Source: Streptomyces melanogenes (GTDB taxonomy: Bacteria > Actinomycetota > Actinomycetes > Streptomycetales > Streptomycetaceae). From it: DNA of 64,000 nt. The stretch is taken from positions 1 to 64,000 of the forward strand of contig NZ_BMTS01000024.1 in NCBI RefSeq assembly GCF_014649795.1, in the 5' to 3' direction. This document shows, one piece after another, positions 7,092-16,250 of the stretch. The notes below the pieces were generated by a model that did no database searches, was not told where the DNA came from, and saw only the letters and a program-made list of their open reading frames with translations. A program made the position numbers and the translations under genes. Positions within the stretch are counted from its first letter, which is position 1; every line of letters begins with the position of its first letter.

Positions 7092-9108
7092 GTGCGGCAG
7101 GAGTGGGAGCCGGAGGACCTGATCGAGGTCTGGACGCTGCTGGAGGAGGATCAGGAGCGGCTGCGGAACAAGTCGGGGGCGAACCGACTGGGGTTCGCGC
7201 TGTTGCTGAAGTTCTTTGAGGTGGAGGCCCGGTTCCCGGAAGACGCCGGGGAGATCCCGGTGCCAGCGGTGTCGTACGTCGCCCAGCAGGTGAAGGTGCC
7301 GGCCGGTGATGGACGCCATCGACCTGCTCAAGCGGTATCTGGACCAGCCCATCGCCAAGGAGGGGGCGTTCTTCGACGAGGCGGAGAAGATCCCGCTCGC
7401 GGGGGTGGTGCGCGAAGAGTGGCGCAAGGCCGTCGTGGACGAGCGCGGCCGGGTCGAGCGCATCCCGTACGAGCTGTGCGTGCTCGTGGCGCTGCGGGAC
7501 GCGCTGCGGCGGCGAGAGATCTGGGTGCCGGGCGCGAGCCGGTGGCGGAACCCGGAGGACGATCTGCCGCCCGACTTCGAGGACAACCGCGATGTTCACT
7601 ACGACGCGATCCGCCAGCCGCAGGACCCGGAGAAGTTCATCGAGGCCCTTCAGAAACGGCTGAGGGAGGCCCTGACCCGCTTTGACACGGCGCTGGAGCT
7701 GGGCACCACGGGCGGGGTGGACATCGTGAGGAAGCACGGCGAGCCGTGGATCAAGGTCTCGCCGCTGGGCAAGCAGGAGGAGCCGGAGAACCTCGTCGCT
7801 CTGAAGGCGGAGATCGAACGCCGCTGGGGCACCATCGACCTGATCGACATCCTCAAGGAGGCCGAGTTCGCCACTGGCTTCACCGGCGAGTTCACCTCGG
7901 TCGCCACCAGAGAGGCGGTCCCAAAGGCGGTGCTGCGGCGCCGGCTGCTGCTGGTGCTGTTCGCGCTGGGCACGAACATGGGCATCAAGCGGGTTGCGGT
8001 CACTGGCAAGCACGGCGAGAGCGAGGCCGTCCTGCGCCGGGTACGGCACCTGTTCGTCAACCGGACCAACCTGCGCGCGGCGCTGGTGCGGCTGGTCAAC
8101 GCCACCTTCGCCGCCCGCGACGCGGCGTGGTGGGGCGAAGGCACCGCCTGCGCGAGCGACTCCAAGAAGTTCGGTTCCTGGTCCAGCAACTTCATGACCG
8201 AGTGGCATCAGCGGTACCGCGGTCCCGGCGTGATGATCTACTGGCACGTCGAGAGGAAGTCGCTGTGCGTCTACAGTCAGCTCAAATCCTGCTCGGCCTC
8301 CGAAGTCGCCGCGATGATCGAGGGCGTGCTGCGGCACTGCACGGACGTGGAGATCGACCGGCAGTACGCCGACACGCACGGCGCCTCCATCGTCGGGTTC
8401 GCCTTCGCCCACATGCTCGGCTTCAACCTGCTGCCCAGGCTGAAGAACGTCGGCTCGGCGCGCTTGTACCGGTCGGCGACCGGGGAGGATGAGAAGTGGC
8501 CGAACCTGGCGCCGGTGCTGTCGACGAAGACGATCGACTGGGACCTGATCCGCCAGCAGTACGACCAGATCGTGAAGTACACCACCGCCCTGCGCCTGGG
8601 CACCGCCGAGGCCGAGCAAGTCCTGAGGCGCTTCACCCGCGGCGGGCCCAAGCACCCGACGTACCGGGCGATCGAGGAACTCGGGCGGGCAGTGCGTACG
8701 GCGTTCATCTGCGACTACCTCGCCGACGCCGACCTGCGCCGCGAGATCAACGACGGACTCCAGGTCGTGGAGAACTGGAACTCCGCCAACCACGACCTGT
8801 TCTACGGCAAGGACGGCGACCTGACCGGCTCCGACAAGGAGTCCCAGGAGGTCTCCATGCTGGCCCTGCACCTGCTCCAGTCCGCGTTGGTGCACGTCAA
8901 CACCCTGCTCCTCCAGGACATCCTGAGCGAGGAGAAATGGCAGAAGCGGCTCACCGACGCCGACCGGCGGGCCCTGTCTCCGCTGTTCTGGACCCACGTG
9001 AACCCCTACGGCACGTTCCGGCTCGACATGGACAAGCGGCTGCCGCTGACCCCCGCACCCGCACCCGGGCCGCGCGCGGACCACCCACAGGCGGTGGATA
9101 TGGCCTAG
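7092..9108 (+). pseudogene. tnpA: Tn3-family transposase with internal deletion and frame change
   Basis: The N-terminal frame (7092 to about 7303) gives the DUF4158-type start RQEWEPEDLIEVWTLLEEDQ and LGFALLLKFFEVEARFP. The sequence then jumps to a second frame (7306-9108) at PVMDAIDLLKRYLD. Full Tn3 transposases have about 1000 residues; here about 670 remain, so roughly 300 residues are missing at the junction near 7303. The catalytic domain looks intact: first Asp in CASDSKKFGSW, second Asp in YADTHG, and the Glu in SDKESQEVSML. A possible left end (GGGGTGGGCTTGTCAGAG) lies near 6999-7016, but no matching right end follows 9108. It is probably inactive. Confidence 0.8.
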
Positions 9109-9183
9109 GGCGGGCGGGAATAGACGAACAGGGGGACACCGCACGGCAGGCCCGGCCAGCGCCGGGGAACGAGGGGGTGGCCG

Positions 9184-9651
9184 GTGGGACAGGTCGGCAG
9201 ATGGGTTACGGCGGTCGCAGTGACCGTAGCCGCGTTCGCGGTGGCGACGTGGCTGTGCGGGGCACTGGTCCTGGCGCCGGTGGTGCCCGACGACGCCACC
9301 CGGTGGGCCTTAGCATGCGGCGTCGGCTCGGCGGTGGCGGCCCTGGCCGGCATGGGCGGCTACGGGTACGCCACCCGCCCGCAGCAGACCCCAGAGTCGC
9401 CCCCGGTTACAACGGCGTCGGGGGTGCGGTCGGTGGCGATCGGTGGGAACAGCCACGGGCCGATCAACACCGGCGACACCACGCCTGCGGCACCGGCCGC
9501 TCCCGACGCCGTCCCGCCCCCGACGGGCCCCGCCGGGCCAGCACAGCCCCCGCCCGGCGCCGCCTCCTCCGGGGTGCGGTCGGTGGCGATCGGTGGGGAC
9601 AGCCACGGGCCGATCAACACCGGCGACACCGATGGGAGGCCCGCATCGTGA
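9184..9651 (+). CDS. small membrane protein with two BASS-like amyloid motifs
   Basis: The protein has 155 residues and a GTG start. Residues about 7-33 and 40-62 are hydrophobic (VTAVAVTVAAFAVATWLCGA and WALACGVGSAVAALAGMG). The rest is a Pro/Ala-rich linker with two near-identical segments at about 79-99 and 129-149, core RSVAIGG(N/D)SHGPINTGDT. The same segment, in the form RSVAIGGNSHASILTGDN, is at the N-terminus of the following NLR-like gene, which starts within its stop codon (GTGA). Such matched motifs in adjacent NLR and effector genes are known as bacterial amyloid signalling sequences. Inference: a membrane-acting effector triggered by templated assembly. Confidence 0.7.
   Translation: MGQVGRWVTAVAVTVAAFAVATWLCGALVLAPVVPDDATRWALACGVGSAVAALAGMGGYGYATRPQQTPESPPVTTASGVRSVAIGGNSHGPINTGDTTPAAPAAPDAVPPPTGPAGPAQPPPGAASSGVRSVAIGGDSHGPINTGDTDGRPAS
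9418..9630 (+). repeat. two 63-bp direct repeats encoding the signalling motif
   Basis: Copies at 9418-9480 and 9568-9630 differ at two bases only, one of which changes Asn to Asp. The shorter third copy, in the next gene near 9736-9795, is more diverged. Confidence 0.9.
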
Positions 9652-12266
9652 CCCGGTGGTTCACTCGGCGACGCGCGAACGGCGACAAGACGCCCGCTCC
9701 CGGCGCTGCCTCGCCGTCGCAGGCCCAGACCTCCGGCGACCGGTCGGTGGCGATCGGTGGGAACAGCCACGCCTCGATCCTCACCGGCGACAACGCCCGC
9801 GTGGTGAACCTCCCTCCGGAGGCACTGCGCCCGATGGCCGAGGTGGACGCCCCGGACGGCTTGGACAACCTCCCCTACCGCAAGGACCTCGTCGGCCGGG
9901 CAGCCGACCTTGACGCGCTGAACCAGGCCCTGACCCGCCCCGGCCAGGCGGTCGTGCAGGCAGTTCACGGCCTAGGCGGAGTCGGCAAGAGCGCGCTGGC
10001 CATCCACTGGGCGGCCACTCGCGGCCGCCAGCAGGGACTGGCGCCGACTCGCTGGATCACCGCCGACAGTCCCGAATCCCTCCAGCAGGGCCTGGCCGGT
10101 CTGGCTACAGCCCTGCAACCCGGGCTGTCCCAGGTCCTGCCCGTCGAGGACCTCGCCGAATGCGCCGTGCAGTGGCTGGCCACCCACAGTGGATGGCTCC
10201 TTGTTCTCGACAACGTCACCCGTCCTGCCGACATCGCCGAGCTGCTCGCCCGCGCCACCACTGGCCGCTACCTGATCACCAGCCGACTGTCCACTGGCTG
10301 GCACGATGCGGCCACCCGCATCCGCCTCGACGTACTGGACCAGGCGGAGGCCCTCACGCTGCTGACCTCCCGCGCCGGTGCCGCGGGGTCACGGGACATG
10401 GATGGCGCGGCCGAACTGTGCGAAGAACTCGGACACCTGCCCCTGGCCCTGGAACAAGCCGCCGCCTACCTCGCCCAGACCCCTCTGCTCACCCCCCGCG
10501 GCTACCTTGGCCTCCTCGCCGCCTACCCGGCCGAGATGTTCGACGTCGGCGGCGCTGAAGTCACCGCCAGTGACGCCACGATCGCCCGCGTCTGGCGAGT
10601 GACCCTCGACCGCATCGCCGAACAGCAGCCCTTGGCCACCAATCTCCTGCGGATCCTCGCCTGGTACGCACCCGACCACATCCCCACCATGCTCCTTGAC
10701 GGCGCGGGTTCCCCAGCCGCAGTTCACCGCAGCCTCGGTCTACTCACCGCCTACAGCATGGCGACCGCAGACCCGTCCACCGACACCCTGTCCGTCCACC
10801 GCCTCGTCCAGGCCCTCTCCCGCACTCCCGATTCTCCCGCCACCGACGTGACGGGCCATCACGATCCGGACCCCCACCGTCGGCCCCACCTGATCAACCA
10901 GGCCAGGGACGAAGCCACCAACCTCCTGAGTGACTTCCTAACCAGCACGTGGGATGACCCCGTCCACTGGCCCGCAGGGCGGATCCTGCTCCCCCACGCC
11001 AACGCACTCGTCGACCACGCACCTGCCGCCCACGACACAGTCACCACCATGGAAGTTCTCAACTCGACCGGACTGTTCCTGGCCGGGCAAGGCATGAACG
11101 TGCGTGCCATCCGGCATTTCGACCGCGCGGCGTCCAGCGGCCGGAGGGTGCTCGGCGACGACCACCCGAAAACCCTGGCCGCCAGCAGCAACCTCGCCAA
11201 CGCCTACCGGTCGGTAGGGGATCTGGGGCGGGCGATTCGCCTGCATGAACAGAGCCTCGCAGACTCCGTGCGGGTGCTTGGCGACGACCACCCCGACACC
11301 TTGAACTCCCGCAACAACCTCGCTGGCGCCTACCAGGAGGTGGGGGATCTGGGACGGGCGATTCCCCTGTACGAGCAGACCCTGCGGGACCGGCAGCGGG
11401 TGCTCGGCGACGACCACCCCGACACCCTCTCCTCCCGTAACAACCTCGCTGGCGCCTACCAGGAGGTGGGGGATCTGGGACGGGCGATCCCCTTGGACGA
11501 GCAGACCCTCGCAGACTCCGTGCGGGTGCTCGGCGACGACCACCCCCGCACCCTCACCTCCCGTAACAACCTCGCCTACGCCTACCAAGCGGTGGGGGAT
11601 CTGGGACGGGCGATTCCCCTGTACGAGCAGACCCTGCGGGACCGGCAGCGGGTGCTCGGCGACGACCACCCCAACACCCTGGCTGCCAGCAGCAACCTCG
11701 CCAACGCGTACCGGGCGGTGGGGGATCTGGGGCGAGCGATCCCCCTGTACGAGCAGGCCCTCGCTGACTCTGTGCGCGTGCTCGGCAACGACCACCCGCA
11801 AGCCCTGGCCGCTCGCAGCGGCCTCGCCAAGTCCTACCAGGCGGTGGGGGATCTGCGGCGAGCGATTCCCCTGTACGAGCAGACCCTGCGGGACGGACAG
11901 CGGGTGCTCGGCGACGACCACCCCAACACCCTGGCCGCCAGCAACAACCTCGCCAACGCGTACCGGGCAGTGGGGGATCTGGGGCGAGCGATCCCCCTGT
12001 ACGAGCAGGCCCTCGCTGACTCTGTGCGCGTGCTCGGCAACGACCACCCGCAAGCCTTGACCTCTCGCAGCAACCTCGCCAACGCGTACCGGGCGGCGGG
12101 GGATCTGCGGCGGGCGATCCCCCTGTATGAGCAGGCCCTCGCAGACTCCGTGCGGGTGCTCGGCAACGACCACCCCGACACCGGAGCCTCCCGCGACGAC
12201 CTTGCCGATGCCCGCCAGGCTCTGGCCAACCTCGGGCCGGGGGATTCGGCAGGAAGCAAGCCTTGA
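9648..12266 (+). CDS. NLR-like NB-ARC/TPR protein with N-terminal BASS-like motif
   Basis: Length is 872 residues from GTG 9648, chosen because GGGAGG lies upstream and the start overlaps the previous stop; the open frame extends upstream only as a shadow of the transposase. Residues 30-52 carry the amyloid-like motif (RSVAIGGNSHASILTGDN). The NB-ARC ATPase core has a P-loop GLGGVGKS at 108-115, Walker B WLLVLDNV at 183-190 and the GLPL-like GHLPLALEQAA. From about residue 480 there are eight 42-residue TPR units plus a partial ninth. The layout is that of a STAND sensor: TPRs detect a trigger, the NB domain oligomerises, and the motif nucleates the partner. Its partner is most likely the small membrane protein just upstream. 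Confidence 0.85.
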   Translation: MTRWFTRRRANGDKTPAPGAASPSQAQTSGDRSVAIGGNSHASILTGDNARVVNLPPEALRPMAEVDAPDGLDNLPYRKDLVGRAADLDALNQALTRPGQAVVQAVHGLGGVGKSALAIHWAATRGRQQGLAPTRWITADSPESLQQGLAGLATALQPGLSQVLPVEDLAECAVQWLATHSGWLLVLDNVTRPADIAELLARATTGRYLITSRLSTGWHDAATRIRLDVLDQAEALTLLTSRAGAAGSRDMDGAAELCEELGHLPLALEQAAAYLAQTPLLTPRGYLGLLAAYPAEMFDVGGAEVTASDATIARVWRVTLDRIAEQQPLATNLLRILAWYAPDHIPTMLLDGAGSPAAVHRSLGLLTAYSMATADPSTDTLSVHRLVQALSRTPDSPATDVTGHHDPDPHRRPHLINQARDEATNLLSDFLTSTWDDPVHWPAGRILLPHANALVDHAPAAHDTVTTMEVLNSTGLFLAGQGMNVRAIRHFDRAASSGRRVLGDDHPKTLAASSNLANAYRSVGDLGRAIRLHEQSLADSVRVLGDDHPDTLNSRNNLAGAYQEVGDLGRAIPLYEQTLRDRQRVLGDDHPDTLSSRNNLAGAYQEVGDLGRAIPLDEQTLADSVRVLGDDHPRTLTSRNNLAYAYQAVGDLGRAIPLYEQTLRDRQRVLGDDHPNTLAASSNLANAYRAVGDLGRAIPLYEQALADSVRVLGNDHPQALAARSGLAKSYQAVGDLRRAIPLYEQTLRDGQRVLGDDHPNTLAASNNLANAYRAVGDLGRAIPLYEQALADSVRVLGNDHPQALTSRSNLANAYRAAGDLRRAIPLYEQALADSVRVLGNDHPDTGASRDDLADARQALANLGPGDSAGSKP
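11140..12180 (+). repeat. 126-bp tandem TPR-encoding repeats
   Basis: Eight units of about 126 bp encode the pattern VLG(D/N)DHP, then SNLANAY, then GDLGRAIPLYEQ. Many units are nearly identical in DNA, pointing to recent expansion or gene conversion. Units ending in LRDRQ/LRDGQ tend to alternate with units ending in LADSV, which suggests duplication of two-unit blocks. Confidence 0.9.
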
Positions 12267-12281
12267 TCTTCCATGTTCGGT

Positions 12282-12305
12282 TGGTGGGCGGTGATCAGCC
12301 CACCA
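12282..12305 (+). terminator. hairpin after the NLR-like gene
   Basis: TGGTGGGC and GCCCACCA form a perfect 8-bp stem with an 8-base loop, 16 bases after the stop. There is no T-run, as is common in high-GC actinomycetes. Confidence 0.5.
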
Positions 12306-12459
12306 CGGTGAGGATCAACACCAACCTCGGGGATGTGTTGCGGCCTCGTGAGGGCTAACTCTTCAGGCGAAGGTCGCGGGACGCCATCGTGACTCTTCGC
12401 AGAATCGGTCCTTTCCCGGAGCAAGATCGGAAACGGGTCGCCGGGCCGCCGCTGATCTC

Positions 12460-12535
12460 GGATCAGTTCTCAGAACCCGTTCTCACGCAAACCGGCGAGT
12501 GACCCCCTTCTGAGAATCGTTTGTGACACGATCCG
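12460..12535. promoter_or_regulatory. putative res site of the serine resolvase
   Basis: Short symmetric elements cluster just upstream of the resolvase: GTTCTCAGAAC at 12467-12477, TTCTGAGAA at 12509-12517, and related TTCTCACGCAAAC and GTTTGTGACA half-sites between and after them. This is how res/operator sites of Tn3-type resolvases look. The assignment rests on position and symmetry only. Confidence 0.45.
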
Positions 12536-12540
12536 GGGGC

Positions 12541-13542
12541 ATGACGGACCATCAAGAGCCCTCCCCCGCCGACGCGGACGACGTCGAGCGCCATCCCTGC
12601 CCCCGCTGCGCGGCCGAGCCCGGCTCATCGTGCCGCTCGCGCGGCGGAGCGGTCGCCGGGATCTACCACACCGGCCGGTTCAAGAAGGTACCCCGGCTCG
12701 CCAAGAGGCTCCGGGTGCCGACCCCGGCCGACCGGGGACCGGGACAGCCGTGGCGGCCCGGCACCCCGCACCCGGCGCCCGTCGCCGACGACACCCCGAG
12801 CGCGGACATCCGCATCGGCTACGCCCGGTGCTCGACGCTGACCCAGGAACTCCAGTCGCAGCTCGACGCACTCGCCGGGCGCGGCATCCCGCGCGACAAA
12901 ATCTTCAGCGAGAAGATCAGCACCCGGGTGCGGGTGCGTCCGCAGTTCGAGGCCGCGCTCGCCGCGGCCCGCGAGATCAAGGCCCATGCCCCGCACTGCC
13001 GGGTCATCTTCACGGTGTACGAGATGAAGCGCCTGGGCCGCGACGCCGCCGAACTCACCGCGCTCGCCGACCACCTGGCCGCCCACGGCCTGGTCCTGGA
13101 GATGCTCGCCGGCCCCCTGGCGGGGACGTACGACCCCAGCGGGCACGGCAGGCTGCTGTTCGCGTTCTTCGCAGCGATGGCGGAGACCGAGCGGGAGAAC
13201 ATCCGCGAGTCCACGCTCGAAGGGCTCGACGCCGCAGCCCGCAAGGGCAAGCACGGCGGCCGGCCCCAGGTCATCACCACCGACATGCTCCACACCGTGC
13301 TCCGCCGCAAGGCGCTCGGAGAGTCGGTCGAGCAGATCCAGCCCGACCTGATCATCCCCACCGGAAAACGCAAAGGGCTCAACCCGAGCGTCGCCAGCAT
13401 CTACCGGGCCCTCGCCGAACACGAGAAGACCCAGGCATACCCCGAAGCCATCGAGGCGGCCCACGCCGACTTCGCCGCCCTCCCGAACGCCGACGTCCCC
13501 CGACCCCGCCCGGATGCCACAACGCTCAGCTCACGACCATGA
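12541..13542 (+). CDS. serine recombinase (resolvase family) with N-terminal zinc-finger-like motif
   Basis: The protein has 333 residues from ATG 12541. Residues 20-31 (CPRCAAEPGSSC) are a CxxC-x7-C cluster like the short zinc motif on some actinobacterial mobile proteins. The catalytic domain starts near residue 89 (ADIRIGYARCSTLTQELQSQ) with the nucleophile Ser at about 98. It continues with IFSEKIST, the conserved YEMKRLGRDAAEL and the E-helix AMAETERENIRESTLEGL. A DNA-binding tail with an HTH follows. It probably resolves or inverts DNA at the adjacent res-like site and may originally have partnered the Tn3 element upstream. Confidence 0.8.
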   Translation: MTDHQEPSPADADDVERHPCPRCAAEPGSSCRSRGGAVAGIYHTGRFKKVPRLAKRLRVPTPADRGPGQPWRPGTPHPAPVADDTPSADIRIGYARCSTLTQELQSQLDALAGRGIPRDKIFSEKISTRVRVRPQFEAALAAAREIKAHAPHCRVIFTVYEMKRLGRDAAELTALADHLAAHGLVLEMLAGPLAGTYDPSGHGRLLFAFFAAMAETERENIRESTLEGLDAAARKGKHGGRPQVITTDMLHTVLRRKALGESVEQIQPDLIIPTGKRKGLNPSVASIYRALAEHEKTQAYPEAIEAAHADFAALPNADVPRPRPDATTLSSRP

Positions 13543-13597
13543 TCAAGTGCTTAGCGTTAATGGCTGTACCGATGTTCCCCAAGCCCGGGCTACTCGG

Positions 13598-13765
13598 CTA
13601 CTTCTGGGCTTCGGTGTGCTCTCGGATGGCCTGTGCGACATCGAGTAAGGCGAACGCGATGGCCGACAGCCCCTCCCCGAGCGTTTCCGTGACCTTGTCT
13701 TCGCCCCACCGGCCCGCCGCCTGCTCCGCGTTGCGGTTGGCCTGGTACCCGTAGGTGCTCGTCAT
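13598..13765 (-). CDS. small hypothetical protein (55 aa)
   Basis: An ATG at 13765 is preceded by GGAGGGG and opens a 55-codon frame ending in TAG. The product (MTSTYGYQANRNAEQAAGRW and on to AIAFALLDVAQAIREHTEAQ) is acidic and largely helical with no membrane segment. I recognise no family. The ribosome site and amphipathic C-terminal helix support it as real. Confidence 0.5.
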   Translation of the reverse strand: MTSTYGYQANRNAEQAAGRWGEDKVTETLGEGLSAIAFALLDVAQAIREHTEAQK

Positions 13766-13991
13766 GGCGTTGTCCCCTCCGCCCGCCGGACCCTCCGGCG
13801 GATCTCTGCTCTCTGCCCCTCCCGCGCCGCCGCGAAGCGCCGGATTTCCGTCCCCGCCGTGACCGGAAAGCCGCACTGATCGTTCTCCGGGAGGAGAAGC
13901 CAGCACTCCGCAGGTGGCTTCCGGCGCTCGTACAGATGGGCGGTTTCCTCGGCCCCGCAGCTGCGGAGCGCGAGCGGGCCCGAGGACTCCG

Positions 13992-14030
13992 AAGGGGCTG
14001 TTTAACCCGTACCGGGTGGAACAGCCCCTT
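13992..14030. terminator. strong bidirectional hairpin
   Basis: AAGGGGCTGTT and AACAGCCCCTT form a perfect 11-bp stem, with an inner ACCCG/CGGGT pairing in the loop. Confidence 0.7.
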
Positions 14031-14140
14031 CGCCGTGCCCGACCGCCTCGGCCACCGAGGCCCCGAGCCGGAGGCCTTGGCCTTCGCTTTTGCCGAGTGG
14101 GCTGAGGTCGTCCGGACCGAACCCCTTCAGGGAGACGACG

Positions 14141-14281
14141 ATGCAGCCCACCACCTCTCAGGACGACGCCGCGTACGACGCCACCTCCGAGGTCGAGCTG
14201 TTCCACGAGAACCTGTACGACGACTGGGCCGCCGAGGTATACGGCGACACCTACACCCCCTCGACGGAACGCGAGAGCTGA
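14141..14281 (+). CDS. small acidic peptide (46 aa)
   Basis: An ATG preceded by CAGGGAGACGACG opens 46 codons. The peptide is rich in Asp, Glu, Thr, Ser and Tyr (TSQDDAAYDATSEVELFHEN, then LYDDWAAEVYGD) and has no membrane helix. No nearby modification enzyme suggests it is a RiPP precursor; a small adaptor or anti-toxin-like role is equally possible. The function is unknown. Confidence 0.5.
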   Translation: MQPTTSQDDAAYDATSEVELFHENLYDDWAAEVYGDTYTPSTERES

Positions 14282-14334
14282 GGCATCCGGGCCGCCCCGG
14301 CCGGACTCCAGATGATCGCCGACTCGTCCGGGCA

Positions 14335-14553
14335 CTACCGAGAGGATGTGTCCGGGGTGCGGGGCGTGTCGTCGGCTTCGTCGTGGGGGGCGTGCCGGGG
14401 CTGCTGGTGGCCGGTCCAGGTGCTGTAGAGCCCGGCGAGCGCCACGCAGATGGTGGCCAGGGAGCCAGCGGGGGTGCCAGTGAGGATGAGCAGGGCTCCC
14501 GTGGTGAGGACCGCGACGAAGACGGCCGCGTCGAGGCCTGTGTGGGTGCGCAT
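14335..14553 (-). CDS. small two-helix membrane protein (72 aa)
   Basis: The ATG at 14553 follows AGAAGG. Two hydrophobic segments (AAVFVAVLTTGALLILTG and AGSLATICVALAGLYSTW) precede a hydrophilic tail rich in His, Asp and Pro. It resembles the small membrane protein at 18358-18573 in layout (two helices, similar size), though not clearly in sequence. The function is unknown. Confidence 0.55.
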   Translation of the reverse strand: MRTHTGLDAAVFVAVLTTGALLILTGTPAGSLATICVALAGLYSTWTGHQQPRHAPHDEADDTPRTPDTSSR

Positions 14554-14698
14554 TTCGGATGCCTTCTCTTTGGGGTGAACCGGTGGAAGGCCAGCATGTG
14601 AAGTGCTCTGATTGTCCGTCTGGAGCCGTGCGGTGTTCGCGCAGGCCAGAGCGCGGCAAAGCCGGGGACAGCACGGACAGCCACGGACAGGGGGCGGG

Positions 14699-16201
14699 AT
14701 GCCGGAGCGGGGAGGCGGCAGGCGGTCTGGGCCGCTGAACGGCGGTACGCCGCAGGCGGAGGAACTGGCCCGGTGGCTGCGGGAACTGACCGGCGAGCTG
14801 ACGGTGCGCCAGCTCGCCGAGCGCTTCCCCTTCGGCCGCAACCAGTGGAGCGAGTTCCGCAAGGGCAGCAAGCTGATACCCCAGTACCTCATCGGCGATC
14901 TCGTCCGGGCCCTCGTCCGTGGCACGCAGGCCCAACAGCTCAAGATCGTGCAGGGCGAGGAACTGCTCCACGAGGCTGAATGTGCGGCCCTGGACCGGAC
15001 GGTGCGCTCTGCGGACCGGCCTGCAGGCACGACCGTCGAGCTGCAGCTGCGCCTCGACGACGCCCGCCAGGGCGAGCTGGCCGCGCAGTCCGCCCTGCTG
15101 GGCACCACCCGTCTCGTCTACCTGCTCCTGGACATGGTCGGCTCCCTCACCCGGCGTTGCCAGAACCTGGAGAAGGAACGCGACCAAGCCCGCTTCGCCG
15201 CCGCCGGCGCGGACCTGAGCGCCGTCCAGCACGCGCTCACCCAGACCGAGGAGCGGCTGGCCGCAGCCAGCGACAGCCTGCAGCACGCCCGCCAGGAACG
15301 CGAGGAAGCCGAGCAGCTGCGCCTGCTCGCCCAGCAGCGTGCCGCCGAGTACCGGCAGGCACTGCACGAACTGCAATGTGCGCGGGCCGAGGAGTCGGTG
15401 CTGCCTACCACGCCTGCACCGTCAGGTGGCGACGAACCGCCGACAGCGGGGGCCAGCCTCACCCCGCTGTGGGAATACGACCTCACCCTGGAAGCCGCGG
15501 ACGAGCAGCTTGCCGCCCACAAAGCCGGGATGGACGCGGCTCGCCAGCAGATGGGTCTCGTCCCAGACCAGCCGCCTGGTCCGCCGCCCCCCGTAATACA
15601 GGGGGAGGTTGTCCGTGCGGACACCGCGGACACGGAGGAGCCCCCTCCCACCAGGCCGAAGACCGGCCCCCGGGCGGCACCTGTATCCCCCGGCGCTCCC
15701 TTCCGCAGCGGACAGACGTCGGCCGGTGGCATGGGGGGCAAGGTGACCGGGCATCAGAGCGCCCCCGGGGAGGCGCAGCCGGGTCCCCCGCCGTTGGGGT
15801 GCATCTGGGAGCTGGCCGACATCCTGCGGGGCCTGGCCCTAGACCTGGCCGAAACCCTGTGGCACACCGCCATAGACATCGCTTCCATCTGCTCCGTCTG
15901 CGTCGTCCTGGCTACGGTCAGTTCGACAGCCACCTATGCCCGGTGGACCGAACCGCGCCCTGCAATGTGGATCCTGGCCGGGCTGTTCATCGGCGCGCTG
16001 ATCATTGCCAAGCTGGCACTGGGCTTCTTGCCTAAGACAGACCAGGCGCGTTGGCTCCCGCACCCGCGGTTCAGTAGAGCACTCAGGGCTCTCGGAAGAC
16101 TCCCAGCTTCGCTCGTCGTGGGTGTGGGACTGTCCCGGCCCCAGTGGCTCGGTGGGATCGGGGACTGGGGCGCCTCCATCGCGCACTACCTCCTCTCGTG
16201 A
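14699..16201 (+). CDS. coiled-coil membrane protein with HTH-like N-terminus
   Basis: The protein has 500 residues from ATG 14699, after a G-rich ribosome site. Residues about 20-85 (AEELARWLRELTGELTVRQL, then AERFPFGRNQWSEFRKGSKL) resemble an XRE-type HTH. Residues about 115-225 form a long coiled coil (heptads in LEKERDQARFAAAGADLSAV and ERLAAASDSLQHARQEREEA). A Pro-rich linker precedes two C-terminal membrane segments (ASICSVCVVLATVSSTATYA, WILAGLFIGALIIAKLALGF). Such HTH/coiled-coil/TM proteins recur in streptomycetes without a proven function; a membrane-tethered regulator is a guess. Confidence 0.6.
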   Translation: MPERGGGRRSGPLNGGTPQAEELARWLRELTGELTVRQLAERFPFGRNQWSEFRKGSKLIPQYLIGDLVRALVRGTQAQQLKIVQGEELLHEAECAALDRTVRSADRPAGTTVELQLRLDDARQGELAAQSALLGTTRLVYLLLDMVGSLTRRCQNLEKERDQARFAAAGADLSAVQHALTQTEERLAAASDSLQHARQEREEAEQLRLLAQQRAAEYRQALHELQCARAEESVLPTTPAPSGGDEPPTAGASLTPLWEYDLTLEAADEQLAAHKAGMDAARQQMGLVPDQPPGPPPPVIQGEVVRADTADTEEPPPTRPKTGPRAAPVSPGAPFRSGQTSAGGMGGKVTGHQSAPGEAQPGPPPLGCIWELADILRGLALDLAETLWHTAIDIASICSVCVVLATVSSTATYARWTEPRPAMWILAGLFIGALIIAKLALGFLPKTDQARWLPHPRFSRALRALGRLPASLVVGVGLSRPQWLGGIGDWGASIAHYLLS

Positions 16202-16250
16202 ATGCTGACGACGAAGACCAGTCAGCACCCGGCCTATCCTCACTCCGCCG

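Noticed and set aside
7033..9144. 703-codon frame antisense to the Tn3 transposase
   Set aside because: It is a GC-driven shadow; the sense strand carries a recognisable transposase with catalytic residues.
8496..9647. Upstream extension of the NLR-like gene
   Set aside because: The sequence before 9648 in that frame is a shadow of the transposase and small membrane gene. GTG 9648 has a ribosome site and the motif follows directly.
10938..12173. 411-codon minus-strand frame with repeats such as VVAEHPH and LLVQGDR
   Set aside because: It is the reverse shadow of the TPR repeats; the repeats make it look regular.
14141..14281. Small acidic peptide as a second RiPP precursor
   Set aside because: No modification enzyme, protease or transporter is adjacent, and there is no Cys or obvious core region.
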